64,000 nucleotides of DNA from Kappaphycus alvarezii. Its lineage: Eukaryota > Rhodophyta > Florideophyceae > Gigartinales > Solieriaceae. The DNA lies in contig NADL03000488.1 of NCBI GenBank assembly GCA_002205965.3, forward strand, positions 1-64,000, written 5' to 3'. Position 1 is the stretch's first letter, and every line of letters begins with the position of its first letter. Of this stretch, positions 1 to 10,752 are shown one piece after another. A program made the position numbers and the translations under genes. Below the pieces are notes generated by a model. That model saw only the letters and a program-made list of their open reading frames with translations. It was not told the origin of the DNA and made no database searches.

Positions 1-615
1 ATCGTGACTTACAGTTAGCTGACAGTTGACCCCTCGACATCGCCGAACCGCATAGCTTCCTGGTGCTAAACACCAACTGTGTAGCGCAGTAAACCAAACC
101 CGCATTTCCAGCCATTGAGCGAAAGCGTTACGGTGGAAACCAGTTGCTGAGAAGGATTAATCCCAATCACAAAAAGTTCACTTTTGATGGGGCCGTTCTC
201 TAACGCCATTCTTGAACGGCAAGCTGCGTTGATTGTCACTTCAAACGCCGCCATCCTGTTGAATGCTACCAGCTACTTTCTAGTTAATGGGAATGCCCAG
301 TGAGTTGCACTGTAGATCCTGCTACATGTTTGAATGCAAGTTCATGGGACTCCAACCTTCGCTCCACTCGCAGTCAGAAGCATCTCCATTTACCCCATCT
401 TTTCGGTTCAGAACCATGACGTTTTAGGCTGAGCGGATTTCCCTAGTTGGATGTCACAAATACTCGCTCACGTTGTTATAATTTTGCGTTCAAATGCACC
501 CTTGAAGCGTTGAAGCAGATGACCGAAAGCCATTCCCGTTCTGTTCCGTTTGCTTGTTGCTGCTTAAGTGGTAACAGCCCTTCTCCCGATGAAGATCCTT
601 CTGTTTGACAGCACA
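1..615. other. Left edge, no supported gene
   Basis: A 62-codon ATG reading frame on the minus strand (66-254) is the only open frame of note. I do not recognise its product, and it is short enough to be chance. The stretch lies downstream of the ASPIC pseudogene stop and could be its old 3' flank. No repeat or RNA gene was seen. Confidence 0.4.
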
Positions 616-2197
616 TTACGCCGTCTCCGTGTAATTACTACTAGTCCAAGTAACTGTAACCCGCGTCACTGACATAACAGAGCCAAGTCCAAAGTGGACC
701 GTGTCAATGTAAGATACTCCACCAATCTGAGACCCTCTAGAACCAACCCGGCGTGTCAGCACTTTCCTGCCAAAAAAGCTCGCACAACTGCATGAAGGGA
801 AGTGGATGCAAAGAGCGGATCACTCCCAACACTGACGAGTAGATATCGATTGCTGGCACCTAAGGCCATGGTATTTCTATATATGAAGTACGCGCCTCGG
901 AACGGTGGGCGATAGCCACCGTGACCAACCATCGCGTCCACACGTCCATCCATGTTGTAGTCAACAGCAACAGCACTATTTCCAACTGTGTCTGCATCCT
1001 TTGGAAGAACATTGTCGACCCGCGAGAACCTGCCGTTTCCGTTGTTGAGAAGAAAAATGTCGGGCTCTTCATACAGTAATAACCAGAAGATCAACGTAAC
1101 CATCGTTATTGAAATCATCTGCAGTTACCCCTACGGTATTTAAACTCCTAGGAATACCCGCCAGTGCAGTGACATCAACAAAGGTCCCGTTCACATTTTT
1201 CAGCAAGAGGGTCCGAGGTATCGTCGCCGGTGAATGAGAGAGGGCTCAGGGTGGATCGATCACCGCGAGCCACATATAGATCAAAATCTCCATCGTTGTC
1301 GTAGTCAAGCTCAACAAGGGCGTTGATTGTGCGATCATTCAAGCGAAAAGGGAACGGAGGCAAAACTTGTCGCGAGACGTCAACAAATCTGGAAGGACGG
1401 CCGCTCTCCTGGACCAGCTTGTAAATGGCCATTGTTTGGGTTGACACTATTTCCATATACCCATCATTGTCTATATCCGTCAATTCGACATGTCCTCGCG
1501 CTTCAGAGTCATAATCTGGCAAACTGCGCACAGAAAAGTTTCCATTGTCATTTTCGTACGCATACTGTCGCAGTCCAGCGTCTTCCTGGTCAGAACGCTG
1601 ACAAATATAACGTCGGGTCCACCACCGAGTCTCCGTCTTTGAGCCAGAGATTTTTTGGAAATATCCAGAAAGATTGTATTCCTGCCTCGGAACGGCTCGA
1701 CGCCAAGGCCATGCCGCTCAAAATGTCGACAATACTCCTGTTCCGCTGCACAAGATAGACCTCCGGTACCCTCAGATTGTTCCACCACCACCGCCCGGGG
1801 CAGCTGTTAGAAGCCTTTCTGGGACCTCGCCAAACGCTGGGCACATGTGAAGCCATGTTCATCGGCAACTCGAGTCTGAATCTGACGAGTGTGAATGAGC
1901 CGTTGCTAGACCGAAATAGAGCTGTGGGCGGTCACCGTTGTGGTACATAAGAACACGTCGTAGTGTCCATCGTTGTCGAAGTCGCAGACGAGTGGGCTCC
2001 GTACTTGAGACTGGGGCGGCGCTCTGTAATGCCAGATGAATTGTAACATCTCTGAAGGAGAGTCACCGGGCTTTGGCAGTATGAGACGTAAGCGCAAGCA
2101 GGATAACGACGAACGCTTGAAAAAGAGATGCGTGATGGCCCGAGAGCTGCATTTGGACGTTTGCGTTCAACTTGGTCACTAGCATTCGGTATACCAT
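616..2197 (-). pseudogene. Decayed secreted VCBS/FG-GAP plus ASPIC/UnbV-domain protein
   Basis: Read on the minus strand, the ATG at 2197 opens a signal peptide (hydrophobic FVVILLALTSH followed by TAKA, an AxA-type cleavage site). Calcium-loop VCBS/FG-GAP repeats follow: DFDNDGHYDVFL (~1,975), DIDNDGYMEIV (~1,465), DYDNDGDFDLYV (~1,290), DFNNDGYVDLLV (~1,100) and DYNMDGRVDAMVG (~945). The end is an ASPIC/UnbV module with LTRRVGSRGSQIGG and VHFGLGSVMSVTRVTVTW, and a stop at 616-618. Proteins of this CRTAC1-like layout are secreted or surface beta-propellers. The domains are in family order and on one strand, but they sit in different frames. I count at least five frame changes: just after the signal peptide, inside the first repeat, around 1,600-1,850, near 1,200, near 1,085, and in a run of six A at about 775. 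No GT-AG introns explain these, so I call a pseudogene. The function statement is inferred from the domains. Confidence 0.8.
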
Positions 2198-2805
2198 GGC
2201 TACACAGTCCTGCAGTTAAGTCCGCCTGCTAGCAATCCGTCCTGTGAGGCTCAACTCGAAGATTAATCATGTGACGAGGCAGGTTGCGGTCAATAGAATA
2301 AAAAAGCCTTGCTGTCTGAATGGATTCGAATGTATGATTGCTTGATATTAACGTGAGATCATGGAAACAAGGAATCATTTGACCAGGATTGAAAATTGCA
2401 TTGTTTGGGATATTGGTTTTAGTCTCAAACGGGAAAGGCGATTTCCATTCTTTCAAAGGGGAAAGGAAAAAGAGTTTTTTTTGGGCGTGGAACGACAAGA
2501 CTTACAGGCGATTGAAAGTTGTTGTGAGGTGGCACAGAAAGGAGGCTTTTGTCCGGCACTCTAATATTTTCGAGGAATTGTCGTTTGGCTCTTAACGAAT
2601 GCAGCAGGGTGGATGCATGTACATAATGTTTTAATTTCTGCAAAATCAAGCAGTAGATACAGTAAACATACAATATTTAAGCCCACTGGGCAATACAGTG
2701 ATATTAAAATTGGAGATCTCCTACAGATACAGTATTGTATACTGTATGTGCTTTCACAAGCAATGCCTGAGTCAAGGGAAGAGAAAATTGTGGGCTTGTA
2801 CAGTA
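2198..2805. other. Intergenic stretch between ASPIC pseudogene and copia element
   Basis: No gene recognised. The part from 2,640 to 2,805 is AT-rich and contains several copies of the heptamer TACAGTA or its complement. The last five bases (cagag, 2806-2810, just outside this entry) are the left target duplication of the copia element. The pseudogene promoter would lie here. Confidence 0.4.
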
Positions 2806-2810
2806 CAGAG

Positions 2811-3246
2811 TGTTAGAATTAGAAGATGTTTTTGTCAGCCGGACAATGCCAACCGACAGTAGTTCCAATTCATTACGTATGATGAATAGAATTGATATAT
2901 TTTAGGTTAATTACTGTGCTTTATACTGTCAGCTAGGCTATGCAACTGTACTGTATTTTGTCAGCTAGTCTACAGTATAGTGTCAGCTAGTCTACAGTAT
3001 ACTCCTGACCTGGCACCTCAGGCAGGGTAATCTACAGTATAGAGAGAGTGATGGTGTTGCATCCCGCACACCATCACATACATTATCAAACAACATCAAA
3101 CACCCGAACACGTTCCTCACCCTCAGCAGTAAGCTGACCGAAATACCCGGGAACACCGTAAGTGTCCCCCTCAACTAAGGCGCCAGAGTAGCGCTTAAAG
3201 GGACGCACATTCGCGCCCCCCCCGCTCAACAGCGGGGCGAAAAACA
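2811..3246 (+). repeat. Copia 5' LTR
   Basis: 436 bp, matching 9382-9828 end to end, TG...CA. It contains a 22-bp tandem duplication (gtcagctagtctacagtata, twice near 2,960-3,005) and a short hairpin near its end (cccgctcaacagcggg). Four TACAGTA-type heptamers occur in it. Confidence 0.93.
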
Positions 3247-3761
3247 TTCCGGAATTTAACTTTCGCCCTCCCCGCTCTGCTGACTTGAATCCTATTGCCC
3301 TCCCACTGCTGCTTTTGGAAACTCTTGCTTCTTCTCTGTTGTTTGGTGGTACGGTTGGTCAGTGGTAACTATTCTAGCTTTTTTGTCTTGGTGCTGGTAT
3401 CGGTTCTGGTTTCGCTTTCGCTTTTGGTATTGGTATTTGCAGCTTGGTCTCTGTTCTGGTCTGGTGCTGTCGCATTCGCTTGGGTCTGTCTACTCCTACG
3501 CTGTGCCTGGTTGTGGTCTGGCTGTGGTTCTACGCGCTCTTGGTACTGGTTGGAAATCTACTTGGCTCGCTGGTTGTGGTTGGCTACTTTGTTCTTGGAA
3601 GCTGTTGCTACATTTCTTTAACCGTTTGTGCCTTTTTGTTTTAAGCTCTAGCTTGCTTTGGTCACCTAGCTGTTCTAGGTATCACTGCAGGGTATCTTAT
3701 AACTAGTAAGTTAACCTTAGCTTTATTGCAGGTAAACAAAAGGTATCTAACATACTGACCA
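3247..3761 (+). other. Copia leader, T/G-rich low-complexity
   Basis: Untranslated leader between the 5' LTR and the first ORF. 3,290-3,640 is a T- and G-rich run of tggt/ttct-type words that stays open in three frames and gives meaningless Leu/Val/Trp-rich translations. No clear tRNA primer site could be matched directly after the LTR. Confidence 0.6.
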
Positions 3762-4481
3762 GTGGGTTTCTACATAGTGTCTACGCTACGTGAACACCTG
3801 GAGGACGTCTTCGGTTCAGAGCTTGACTCTGACGAGGAACGGAACGTGGCCCCTGCCCTCATCGATCACGAGGCAGTGAGCGCCGCGGAGGAAGTACCGG
3901 GAGAACGTTCTTTCTCCCCTACGTCAACGCCCGGTGACTATATCCTCTCCGCGCCGGCAACGCCGGTAGTAAATTTAGACACCGCCCTCCTCCCTCCCGG
4001 AAGACCTGTCACCGCGGCTTCCTCTTCTCGTACTCCGCCTCCTCCCGCACCGCCTTCTACCGCTGCCTATCCTCCTCCTCCTCCACACCCATCGTCTCGA
4101 ATTCCAAGGCTCCCAGTCCCTACCGCGACGCCTGAAGCTCCGCGCGCCCGTGCTTCTAGCTCTCGTCAGCTGAGGCCGATACAAGAAGGGCTTTCGCACC
4201 ACATCTTCCGCGTAGCGAACGACCGCATCAGGAAGAAAAAGAAGGGCAAGACACGTCAAGCCCATTGCGAGACTTGCGACCGCAATTTTTCATCTCACCT
4301 GCAGCTCAACGTCCACAAGAAAGGTAAGGACCACATTTACAAGGTCTGGAGACTCGAAAACCCGAGGGGTTTCCACTGCGAGTTGTGCAATATCACCATC
4401 CACAACAAGCCTGACGCCGATCGTCATATTCTCACCAAGAAGCACGTCAAGAACGAACGACTCCGCCTAGGACTTCTTTAA
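3762..4481 (+). CDS. Copia accessory ORF1: Pro/Ser-rich protein with two U1-type C2H2 zinc fingers
   Basis: An ORF of about 240 codons upstream of gag inside the copia element. The first ~70 residues are acidic and the middle (about 75-145) is Pro/Ser/Ala-rich with runs of proline. The C-terminal third carries a basic patch (RKKKKGKTRQ) and two fingers: CETCDRNF...HKKGKDH, spacing C-x2-C-x12-H-x5-H, and CELCNITI...HILTKKH with the same layout. This long-spaced type is the U1/matrin class, which binds double-stranded RNA or protein. Such an ORF is not part of the standard copia gene set. It could be a nucleic-acid chaperone, a regulator, or a captured host segment. The frame is uninterrupted, unlike much of the element. 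Confidence 0.7.
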   Translation: MGFYIVSTLREHLEDVFGSELDSDEERNVAPALIDHEAVSAAEEVPGERSFSPTSTPGDYILSAPATPVVNLDTALLPPGRPVTAASSSRTPPPPAPPSTAAYPPPPPHPSSRIPRLPVPTATPEAPRARASSSRQLRPIQEGLSHHIFRVANDRIRKKKKGKTRQAHCETCDRNFSSHLQLNVHKKGKDHIYKVWRLENPRGFHCELCNITIHNKPDADRHILTKKHVKNERLRLGLL

Positions 4482-4560
4482 ATAGTTCCAACCCCCCCTA
4501 ATACACCCTAAAGACTAAATTCCTCTATCATCAGGAACCGTTGAAAAGGGACACCTCAAG

Positions 4561-5860
4561 ATGGTCACTCTGGAGTATATCCAGAAATGCCTTAACGCAT
4601 ATAAACCAATTTCACCATCACATTGCAACGTTAAAGCTGCTCTTTCTCTTTACATAAATGCCGACCCGCAACCTTCGCATGAAGATGCGATAATTGGCCT
4701 TCGCGAAGATCTCCCCGTGGAAATCCTTTACAACACAGAATTTCTTTCTGGCCCTGCGGTACTGTTCAGGCTTCTCCGCGACTACTTGCAACTACAAGGG
4801 CTGGAGTACACTCAGCATCCAGAAAATTCGCGTATTTCTTGGGGAATTCCATCAATGCTTTATCGGTCGGAACAGGATAAGAACGAAGCATATGTCGTAC
4901 TCGCTAGTGCGAAAAGACATAATGAAGTCCATTCAACCTCTCAAGTTATTGAGAAATCTCGCCATGCTGACGATTCGAGGGTTGCTCACAACCTTGCAAC
5001 TCGTTTCAAATACGCGGAAAAGTTTACAGGTAAACTTGGTGAGGATATCAACGAATACATATCCAACTACCTCGATGCCACCACGGATTATGAACTCCCT
5101 AACGATAAGAAGTTGCAATACTTCCATAACGTTTTCGAAGGTGAAGCGAAACGGTTCTACCGTGAGCATATCTCTGGGCGCTGTGAAATGTTTTCGGAAG
5201 CGTAGCTATTATGAGGGAAGAATACAATAGTTCTACCCGTCAGAATAGAATTCGTAAACACCTTCAAAGCTTAAGACTTTCCGCTGTAATCGAAAGCAAG
5301 CGTTGTACTGTGCCTGAGGCATTGGAAGAACTAAGGGAGACAATCACCAAATTTGCTCCGCAAGGTCCCCGCAGCACAGGTCTGAGGAAGACAAAGTCGA
5401 GTACCTCTATAAGGCTGTCATTGGTGCGCCCTGGGCTAAAACATCAATCGCAAATGCTCTATCGGCAAAACCCCAGTGGAATTTTCAACAGCTGTACACT
5501 TCTCTTGATTCAAGTTGGTTGATAAATCAAGAAGAGATTGAAGGAAACCAGAGAGATTCCAAAGCTCCTGGTCGTTCGGAACCCTCATTGAGACCGAACG
5601 CACCTCCACAATCCCGAATATTCCTGGTCTCTACTTCAACCACGGAACATATGGTAAGCCCCGTAAACCAGGATCGCGTTCGTCTGCTCCCGCGTCATAT
5701 CTACGCCGTCAAGAACAATCCAATCGTTCCAATGGCTATCGTAAGGATACACCCGGCAAAAATGGTCTTGACCGCTTCGGAAATGTTCGCCGGTGTAACA
5801 ATTGTGGAGACAAAAATCATTTCATTCGAGAATGCCCTATGCCTCGGAATGTCATGAATA
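4561..5860 (+). mobile_element. Copia gag region with CCHC zinc knuckle
   Basis: Capsid-like segment at the usual place for gag. It begins with an ATG at 4561 and is followed near 5,790-5,835 by a retroviral-type knuckle CNNCGDKNHFIREC (C-x2-C-x4-H-x4-C). The knuckle binds the element RNA in the virus-like particle. The region is broken; it is identified from the knuckle and from its position before the protease. Confidence 0.7.
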
Positions 5861-6299
5861 ATGTCAGCAATGCGTTATGCAGAAATCCAGGTCGTGCTCG
5901 GCAAATCCTCTTCGAACTATGTCAACAAGTCGAAGATGCCATGTTTAGTGATAATGAGGACGCAGAAGATCCGTTCAACGACACTGAGGAAAAATTGACT
6001 GCTACAATGAAGATGAAGGAAATAATGTCCCTAAAGAGCAAGAAATCCCAGTTACGGCTGAAAATTTTCACAATGACATCATGGGATCCTATACAGAGAG
6101 CTTTGATGTAGATTTTGGTCCTGAAAATTTTCTTAAGGAACAGTAAATCACCCTCCCGTATGAAAGATTTCTCATTCGGTACTGCTCTCCAGAAAAGTAG
6201 GACTCCATCTAGAGTCGATATAAGTTCTAACTTCAGTCGACGTATCCAATTCAATCAAAAACACATACTTCCCCATGATGTTTTCTTGACTGATGCAGA

Positions 6300-6560
6300 A
6301 ACGGTTGCCTTCCACAGAAAACTGAGCCTGAAAGGGCAAACGGAATGGCAAGGGGCATGCATTGACTCTGGTGCTCAAAGAACAGTCATTGGTCTTCAGC
6401 AAGCCCGTGCGTATTGTAGATTCATGGGTAATAAATTCAAGATGAAAAAAGCAGAAACCTATACAGGTTTGGACAACACGTTCAGCGTGCTATCGGCTCG
6501 ATTGGTATTCTGATCCCTCTGCCCACATCTCCTATATCTTTGCAGGTTGATGTCGTCAAT
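6300..6560 (+). mobile_element. Copia aspartic protease segment
   Basis: Contains ACIDSGAQRTVIGLQQA, the copia-type active-site motif D-S-G in a hydrophobic context. A second hydrophobic strand-loop follows near 6,540-6,600 (PFLLGLDTLDRI), matching the retropepsin flap-side motif LLG.D.L. The protease cleaves the polyprotein. Confidence 0.75.
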
Positions 6561-6659
6561 TCAGATATACCATTCTTGCTTGGACTTGACACACTTGACA
6601 GGATACAGGTTTATTTCAACAACGTGGAAAACACTATGTGTAATCCAGTCCTGCAATGG

Positions 6660-7640
6660 AAGATGCCTGTTGTTCGCAAAAATGGTCATGCTTACCTTCT
6701 ATGGAACCAAAGTGTCATCAACTTTACCCATAGCGAGCTGACTAAACTCCATCGAGGTTTCCATCACCCTTCCACTGAAAAATTATTGAATCTTCTCAAA
6801 AAGGCCCGACCGGAAGAGTGTGATGCTAATACGAAACAAATCCTCGAAAAAATTTCGCGACATTGCGATATATGTCAACGTCTGGTCCTACTCCCATTCG
6901 CTTCAAGGTATCCATGCAAGATACAGATGAACTGGTTTTTGGTGACGAACTATCTCTAGATTTAATGTTTATCAACAATCAACCAGTCCTCCATGTTATC
7001 GATACAGCCACTCATTTTTCAAGCGCCGTTTTCTTAGACCCGAGCTCAGGATACAATCAGAGTGTTGAAGGAATCTGGCTTGCTTTTCTTGAGGCCTGGT
7101 GTCTAAAGTACTCTGGATACCCTAATCAGATTCGGACCGACGCAGGGTCAGTATTTAATTCTCCCCGATGGAAAGACATCTTGAATGGATGTGGAATCAA
7201 ACTTAGAATTTCTGGTGTTGAAGCCCATAACTCTCTCGGTATAGGGGAACGACTTCATGCTCCGCTACGCCGTATCTTTCGAAAGGTTCATCGAATGTAC
7301 CCCCACATCAGAAAGGAGCTTCTCCTCGAGATTGCTAACAAAGCAATGAATGACACCATTGGAGAAAATGGTTTAGTCCCTTCATTTCTGGTATTTGGAA
7401 TCCAACCGAGGTTCCCAGTTTTAAACTCAAAACTACCCCAGCAAAGTGAACGCATGAAAATTATTGCCGATGCCATGATGGAAATGAACACTATCATTGC
7501 AGAAAGACGCATTACAACTGCGTTAAGTAGTAATGTCCCTTCTGCTTCGGACAGAGTTTACTATCCGGTGACGAAGTCTCATCTTCAGAGAGAAAGAGAA
7601 GGAATGGATAGGCCCTTATACAGTTATCGATTTCCATGAC
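6660..7640 (+). mobile_element. Copia integrase segment
   Basis: Starts with the zinc-binding HHCC module (HRGFHHPST ... HCDICQRL). The catalytic core follows with the typical D of HVIDTATHFSSAVFL, the second D of IRTDAGSVFNSP, and the glutamate region of SGVEAHNSLGIGERLH. Integrase inserts the cDNA. Its position upstream of RT is what assigns the element to Ty1/copia. Confidence 0.8.
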
Positions 7641-7900
7641 AAAATTGTTCATGTTCAAAGGGGAAATTCACCGATTCAACGTTTCAACACACAACAAGCG
7701 AAACCGTACTTTCGCGAAATTAGGGAAGAAGTTGTCGACCCTTCGAATTCTCCACCCCTCTGAATTCTATCAAACTATGTTGAAACCATTCCGTTCTCAA
7801 AACAACCCCCTAGTCCCTCTTCTCTACTCATCTTACAGAAATTATTCATCCCAAAGATCCACGCACAGCTGAGTTCGGTCCAGCGAAACGAAAGGAAATC

Positions 7901-9346
7901 ATGGGACTGATTGAACGTGGCACATGGAAAGTAGTATGCAAGGATGAAGTACCATCTAACGCAAATGTTCTAGGTGGAAGGTTTGTACTCGCCATCAAAG
8001 ATTCTGGTACAAATCGTGAAGTGTGGAAAGCTAGATTCGTCGTACAAGGTCATAGGGATAAAATGAAAGAATTTCTTGTCCATGACACTAGCACTGCTCG
8101 TCAACATTCGATCAGAATACTAGTTGGACTTGCATCTATCTTCGGCTTCAAACTCTTCTCAACGGATGTTACACAAGCATATCTGCAAAGCGCCGAGAAA
8201 CTCCTTAGAGACATCTATGTAAAACCGACAAAGGAGTTTGAGCTTGGTCCTGATGCAATGCTTAAGCTTCTTAAGCCCCTCTACGGACTCCCTGACAGTG
8301 GTGATTACTGGGGAAGAACAATTTACGAACATTTAAGATCCGATCTTGGAATGGAATCTACAACTAATGACGGATCATTCTTCTTTAAGGTAATTGATAA
8401 GAAGCTTTCTGGCCTTTGTGTAACCTATGTAGACGATTTACTTCAAGCTGGAAATGAGCACTTTGAAAAGTTCTCAAGGAAAACCGAAAATCGTTTCAAG
8501 TGTAAACGTAGGGAGTACGATAACATCCAGTTCTCTGGAGCGCAAATCGAAAGAAAACAATTTGGCTTCGAAGTGCATCAATCCAACTACATACAGAGGC
8601 TCAAATTACTTCCACTGATGCTTTTTAGTTCGTATAAATCACAGAAGGCTAAACTGGCTTGGATAGCGTACACGAGGCCTGACATTTCATTTCGGGTCGC
8701 CCAAGCCGCTCAACTTACGGAAGACGTATTCAAAAGAGATCCGCAGAACCATATCAAAAGGATCAATCTAGCCTTAAAGGTCGTCAGAAATGACACCTCT
8801 ATGCGACTGAAGTTTCCGAAGCTTGATTTGAAATCACTCTACTTGCGTGTTTACTCCGATGCATCATTTGCTACAAATATCGACGGATCATCACAGCTTG
8901 GATACATTATTTTCTTGGTAGATGAAACTGACAAGTGTCAACCGCTTTACTGGTCATCTCACAAATCGAAACGTGTCACGAGGTCCGTACTTGGCAGTGA
9001 AGTTATGGCATTAGCTGATGCATTCGATATGTCCTACGCATTGAAACATGACTTACAGAAAATGTTATTAAGACCTGTTCCTATCACCATGTTTACGGAT
9101 AGCTTGTCTCTTTTCGATGTCATTACTAGGGCAACTACGACTAGTGAGAAACGTCTCATGATAGATATTGCTACTGTTAAGAATTCTTACAAGTCGAAAG
9201 AACTCCAGAACATCAACTTTATTCGCTCTGAGTTCAACCCTGCTGACGCTCTAACAAAATTCAAAAGTGACGCAATTCTACACCGCATCATCCGAGATGG
9301 TCGCATTAGTCATCCAATTGAGCAATGGATTGATAGAGAAAGCTAA
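7901..9346 (+). CDS. Copia reverse transcriptase and RNase H
   Basis: Long open stretch of 481 codons. It shows WKARFVVQGHRDK, the first catalytic motif STDVTQAYLQS, the LKPLYGLPDSGDYW box, and YVDDLLQAG, the copia form of the RT active site. RNase H follows with VYSDASFATNIDG and FTDSLSLFDVI. It ends just before the polypurine tract of the 3' LTR. It makes and processes the element cDNA. It is the best preserved coding part of the element, in line with the young LTRs. Confidence 0.9.
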   Translation: MGLIERGTWKVVCKDEVPSNANVLGGRFVLAIKDSGTNREVWKARFVVQGHRDKMKEFLVHDTSTARQHSIRILVGLASIFGFKLFSTDVTQAYLQSAEKLLRDIYVKPTKEFELGPDAMLKLLKPLYGLPDSGDYWGRTIYEHLRSDLGMESTTNDGSFFFKVIDKKLSGLCVTYVDDLLQAGNEHFEKFSRKTENRFKCKRREYDNIQFSGAQIERKQFGFEVHQSNYIQRLKLLPLMLFSSYKSQKAKLAWIAYTRPDISFRVAQAAQLTEDVFKRDPQNHIKRINLALKVVRNDTSMRLKFPKLDLKSLYLRVYSDASFATNIDGSSQLGYIIFLVDETDKCQPLYWSSHKSKRVTRSVLGSEVMALADAFDMSYALKHDLQKMLLRPVPITMFTDSLSLFDVITRATTTSEKRLMIDIATVKNSYKSKELQNINFIRSEFNPADALTKFKSDAILHRIIRDGRISHPIEQWIDRES

Positions 9347-9381
9347 ATTCGTTTGGTTCAAACGAACAAAGAGGGTGGGAA

Positions 9382-9828
9382 TGTTAGAATTAGAAGATGT
9401 TTTTGTCAGCCGGACAATGCCAACCGACAGTAGTTCCAATTCATTACGTATGATGAATAGAATTGATATATTTTAGGTTAATTTACTGTGCTTTATACTG
9501 TCAGCTAGGCTATGCAACTGTACTGTATTTTGTCAGCTAGTCTACAGTATAGTGTCAGCTAGTCTACAGTATACTCCTGACCTGGGCACCTCAGGCAGGG
9601 TAATCTACAGTATAAAGAGAGTGATGGTGTTGCATCCCGCACACCATCACCATCAACATTATCAAACAACATCAAACACCCGAACCACGCTCCTCACCCT
9701 CAGCAGTAAGCTGACCGAAAATACCCGCGGGAACACCGTAAGTGTCCCCCTCAACTAAGGCGCCAGAGTAGCGCTTAAAGGGACGCACATTCGCGCCCCC
9801 CCCCGCTCAACAGCGGGGCGAAACAACA
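9382..9828 (+). repeat. Copia 3' LTR
   Basis: 447 bp, the partner of 2811-3246, preceded by a purine tract and followed by the target duplication cagag at 9829-9833. It differs from the 5' LTR by scattered single-base indels and few substitutions. Confidence 0.93.
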
Positions 9829-9833
9829 CAGAG

Positions 9834-10062
9834 CAATATATGAACAGCTGAGAAGGTACTAGTCCTTTTGCAGAAAGCTACATACAACGTTTGACTTGTT
9901 CTTAGCTCATTGGGTCTACAACGTGCAGTGATTGCTACCAATCGCGCGAAGTTTACCGCTATTTCAGAGAGAGAGATATTTACTGATTACTTACATTATG
10001 TAGTGTGCACCGACTGATCGAATATTCAGTTAAGACGTAACTGGATGGACCAAATCGGGCAG
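9834..10062. other. Flank of copia element, nothing recognised
   Basis: No gene or clear repeat found. The right end runs into the first LINE 3' terminal box of the mosaic. Confidence 0.35.
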
Positions 10063-10193
10063 TGCTGGGGGAAGGTTTGGGTGCTTTATTCCTGATGGAT
10101 ATATTTGACTCTATCGAAGTACTTAGCTCATTTCGATCCCCCCCGCTAGAAGTATCAGACGATGAAGTAAACTGCCCCATCATTTCCCCCTTA
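10063..10193. repeat. Pair of outward-facing LINE 3' terminal boxes
   Basis: At 10,063-10,090 the terminal box is G-rich on the plus strand (gggggaaggtttgggtgctt), so it is the 3' end of a minus-strand copy. At 10,167-10,193 it is C-rich (agtaaactgccccatcattt, then ccccc), the 3' end of a plus-strand copy. The 10,150 sequence (gctagaagtatcagacga) recurs at 14,027. I saw no convincing flanking direct repeat. These are two small LINE ends back to back, similar in layout to 11,657-11,901. Confidence 0.5.
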
Positions 10194-10235
10194 GCTCAGT
10201 AATGCTTTCGTCGAAATATAATGTCACTTGAGTAC

Positions 10236-10304
10236 GGGGGAAATGTTTGGGTGGTTTACATTTGAAAGATATGGACGGCTAGATTCCGGAATTAACCGGG
10301 TAGT
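10236..10304 (-). mobile_element. LINE 3'-end stub, 69 bp
   Basis: Antisense on the plus strand: a G-rich terminal box, then ttgaaagatatggacgg, a 3' UTR segment shared with 18,569-18,642, 52,308-52,390 and 56,494-56,569. It is flanked by near-matching hexamers GAGTAC (10230-10235) and GACTAC (10305-10310), a probable degraded target duplication. Confidence 0.6.
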
Positions 10305-10752
10305 GACTACGTCGTAACATTTGTGACAGACCGCCACGCACCATCGCTTCTCTCTTTGCATTTGTCCAGGATAAACGTTATCTGGACTTGCGCCCTGAAT
10401 CCCAAAATGATAGGTTGTGTTGAGAAAAAACATAGCTGGCTCAGTCAATTGCTTGTAACGGCTAATTGCTAGTGGTTAAACAATGGAACGCTTCCACTGT
10501 GCCCAGCGCAAGTGGACGGAAAATGCTGCAAATTAAAACCAAGTTCATTGGGGCTTCAGGAGGTACCGGACTCGACGCAGTCGCCGGTACGGACAGATAA
10601 CCGACGACAGATGCAAACACTAACATCGTGCATCAGGAATTCATAAAGATATGAGGTCATGAGCGAAATTATCATGGGCCCGGCATTAGTATGATGGACA
10701 GAATCAAGTGTTTTGTACATACTGTAATGTACAATATTTCCGGCGATGCTCA
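10305..10752. other. Unassigned stretch in LINE mosaic
   Basis: A short minus-strand open frame (10224-10448) overlaps the preceding stub and is not recognised. No gene, RNA or repeat boundary can be supported between here and the LINE copy that follows. Confidence 0.3.

Larger units (their letters stand above)
2811..9828 (+). mobile_element. Ty1/copia LTR retrotransposon
   Basis: Two direct LTRs of about 440 bp bound the element and start TG and end CA. They are flanked by the 5-bp duplication cagag (2806-2810 and 9829-9833). The purine tract aagagggtggga lies directly before the 3' LTR. The domain order is gag with CCHC knuckle, aspartic protease, integrase, reverse transcriptase, RNase H. 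Integrase before RT defines Ty1/copia. An additional ORF with two zinc fingers precedes gag. By eye the LTRs differ by a few substitutions and short indels (about 97 percent identical), so the insertion is fairly young. The coding region looks broken in several places, so I treat it as a recent fossil. Confidence 0.93.

Noticed and set aside
2950-3010. Short direct repeats that might be a CRISPR-like array.
   Set aside because: Only two 22-bp units, inside an LTR and repeated in the other LTR, in a eukaryotic context.
3295-3706. Overlapping hydrophobic Leu/Val/Trp-rich frames after the copia LTR, like a small membrane protein.
   Set aside because: Three frames are open at once because of T/G-rich low complexity; the stretch is the element leader.
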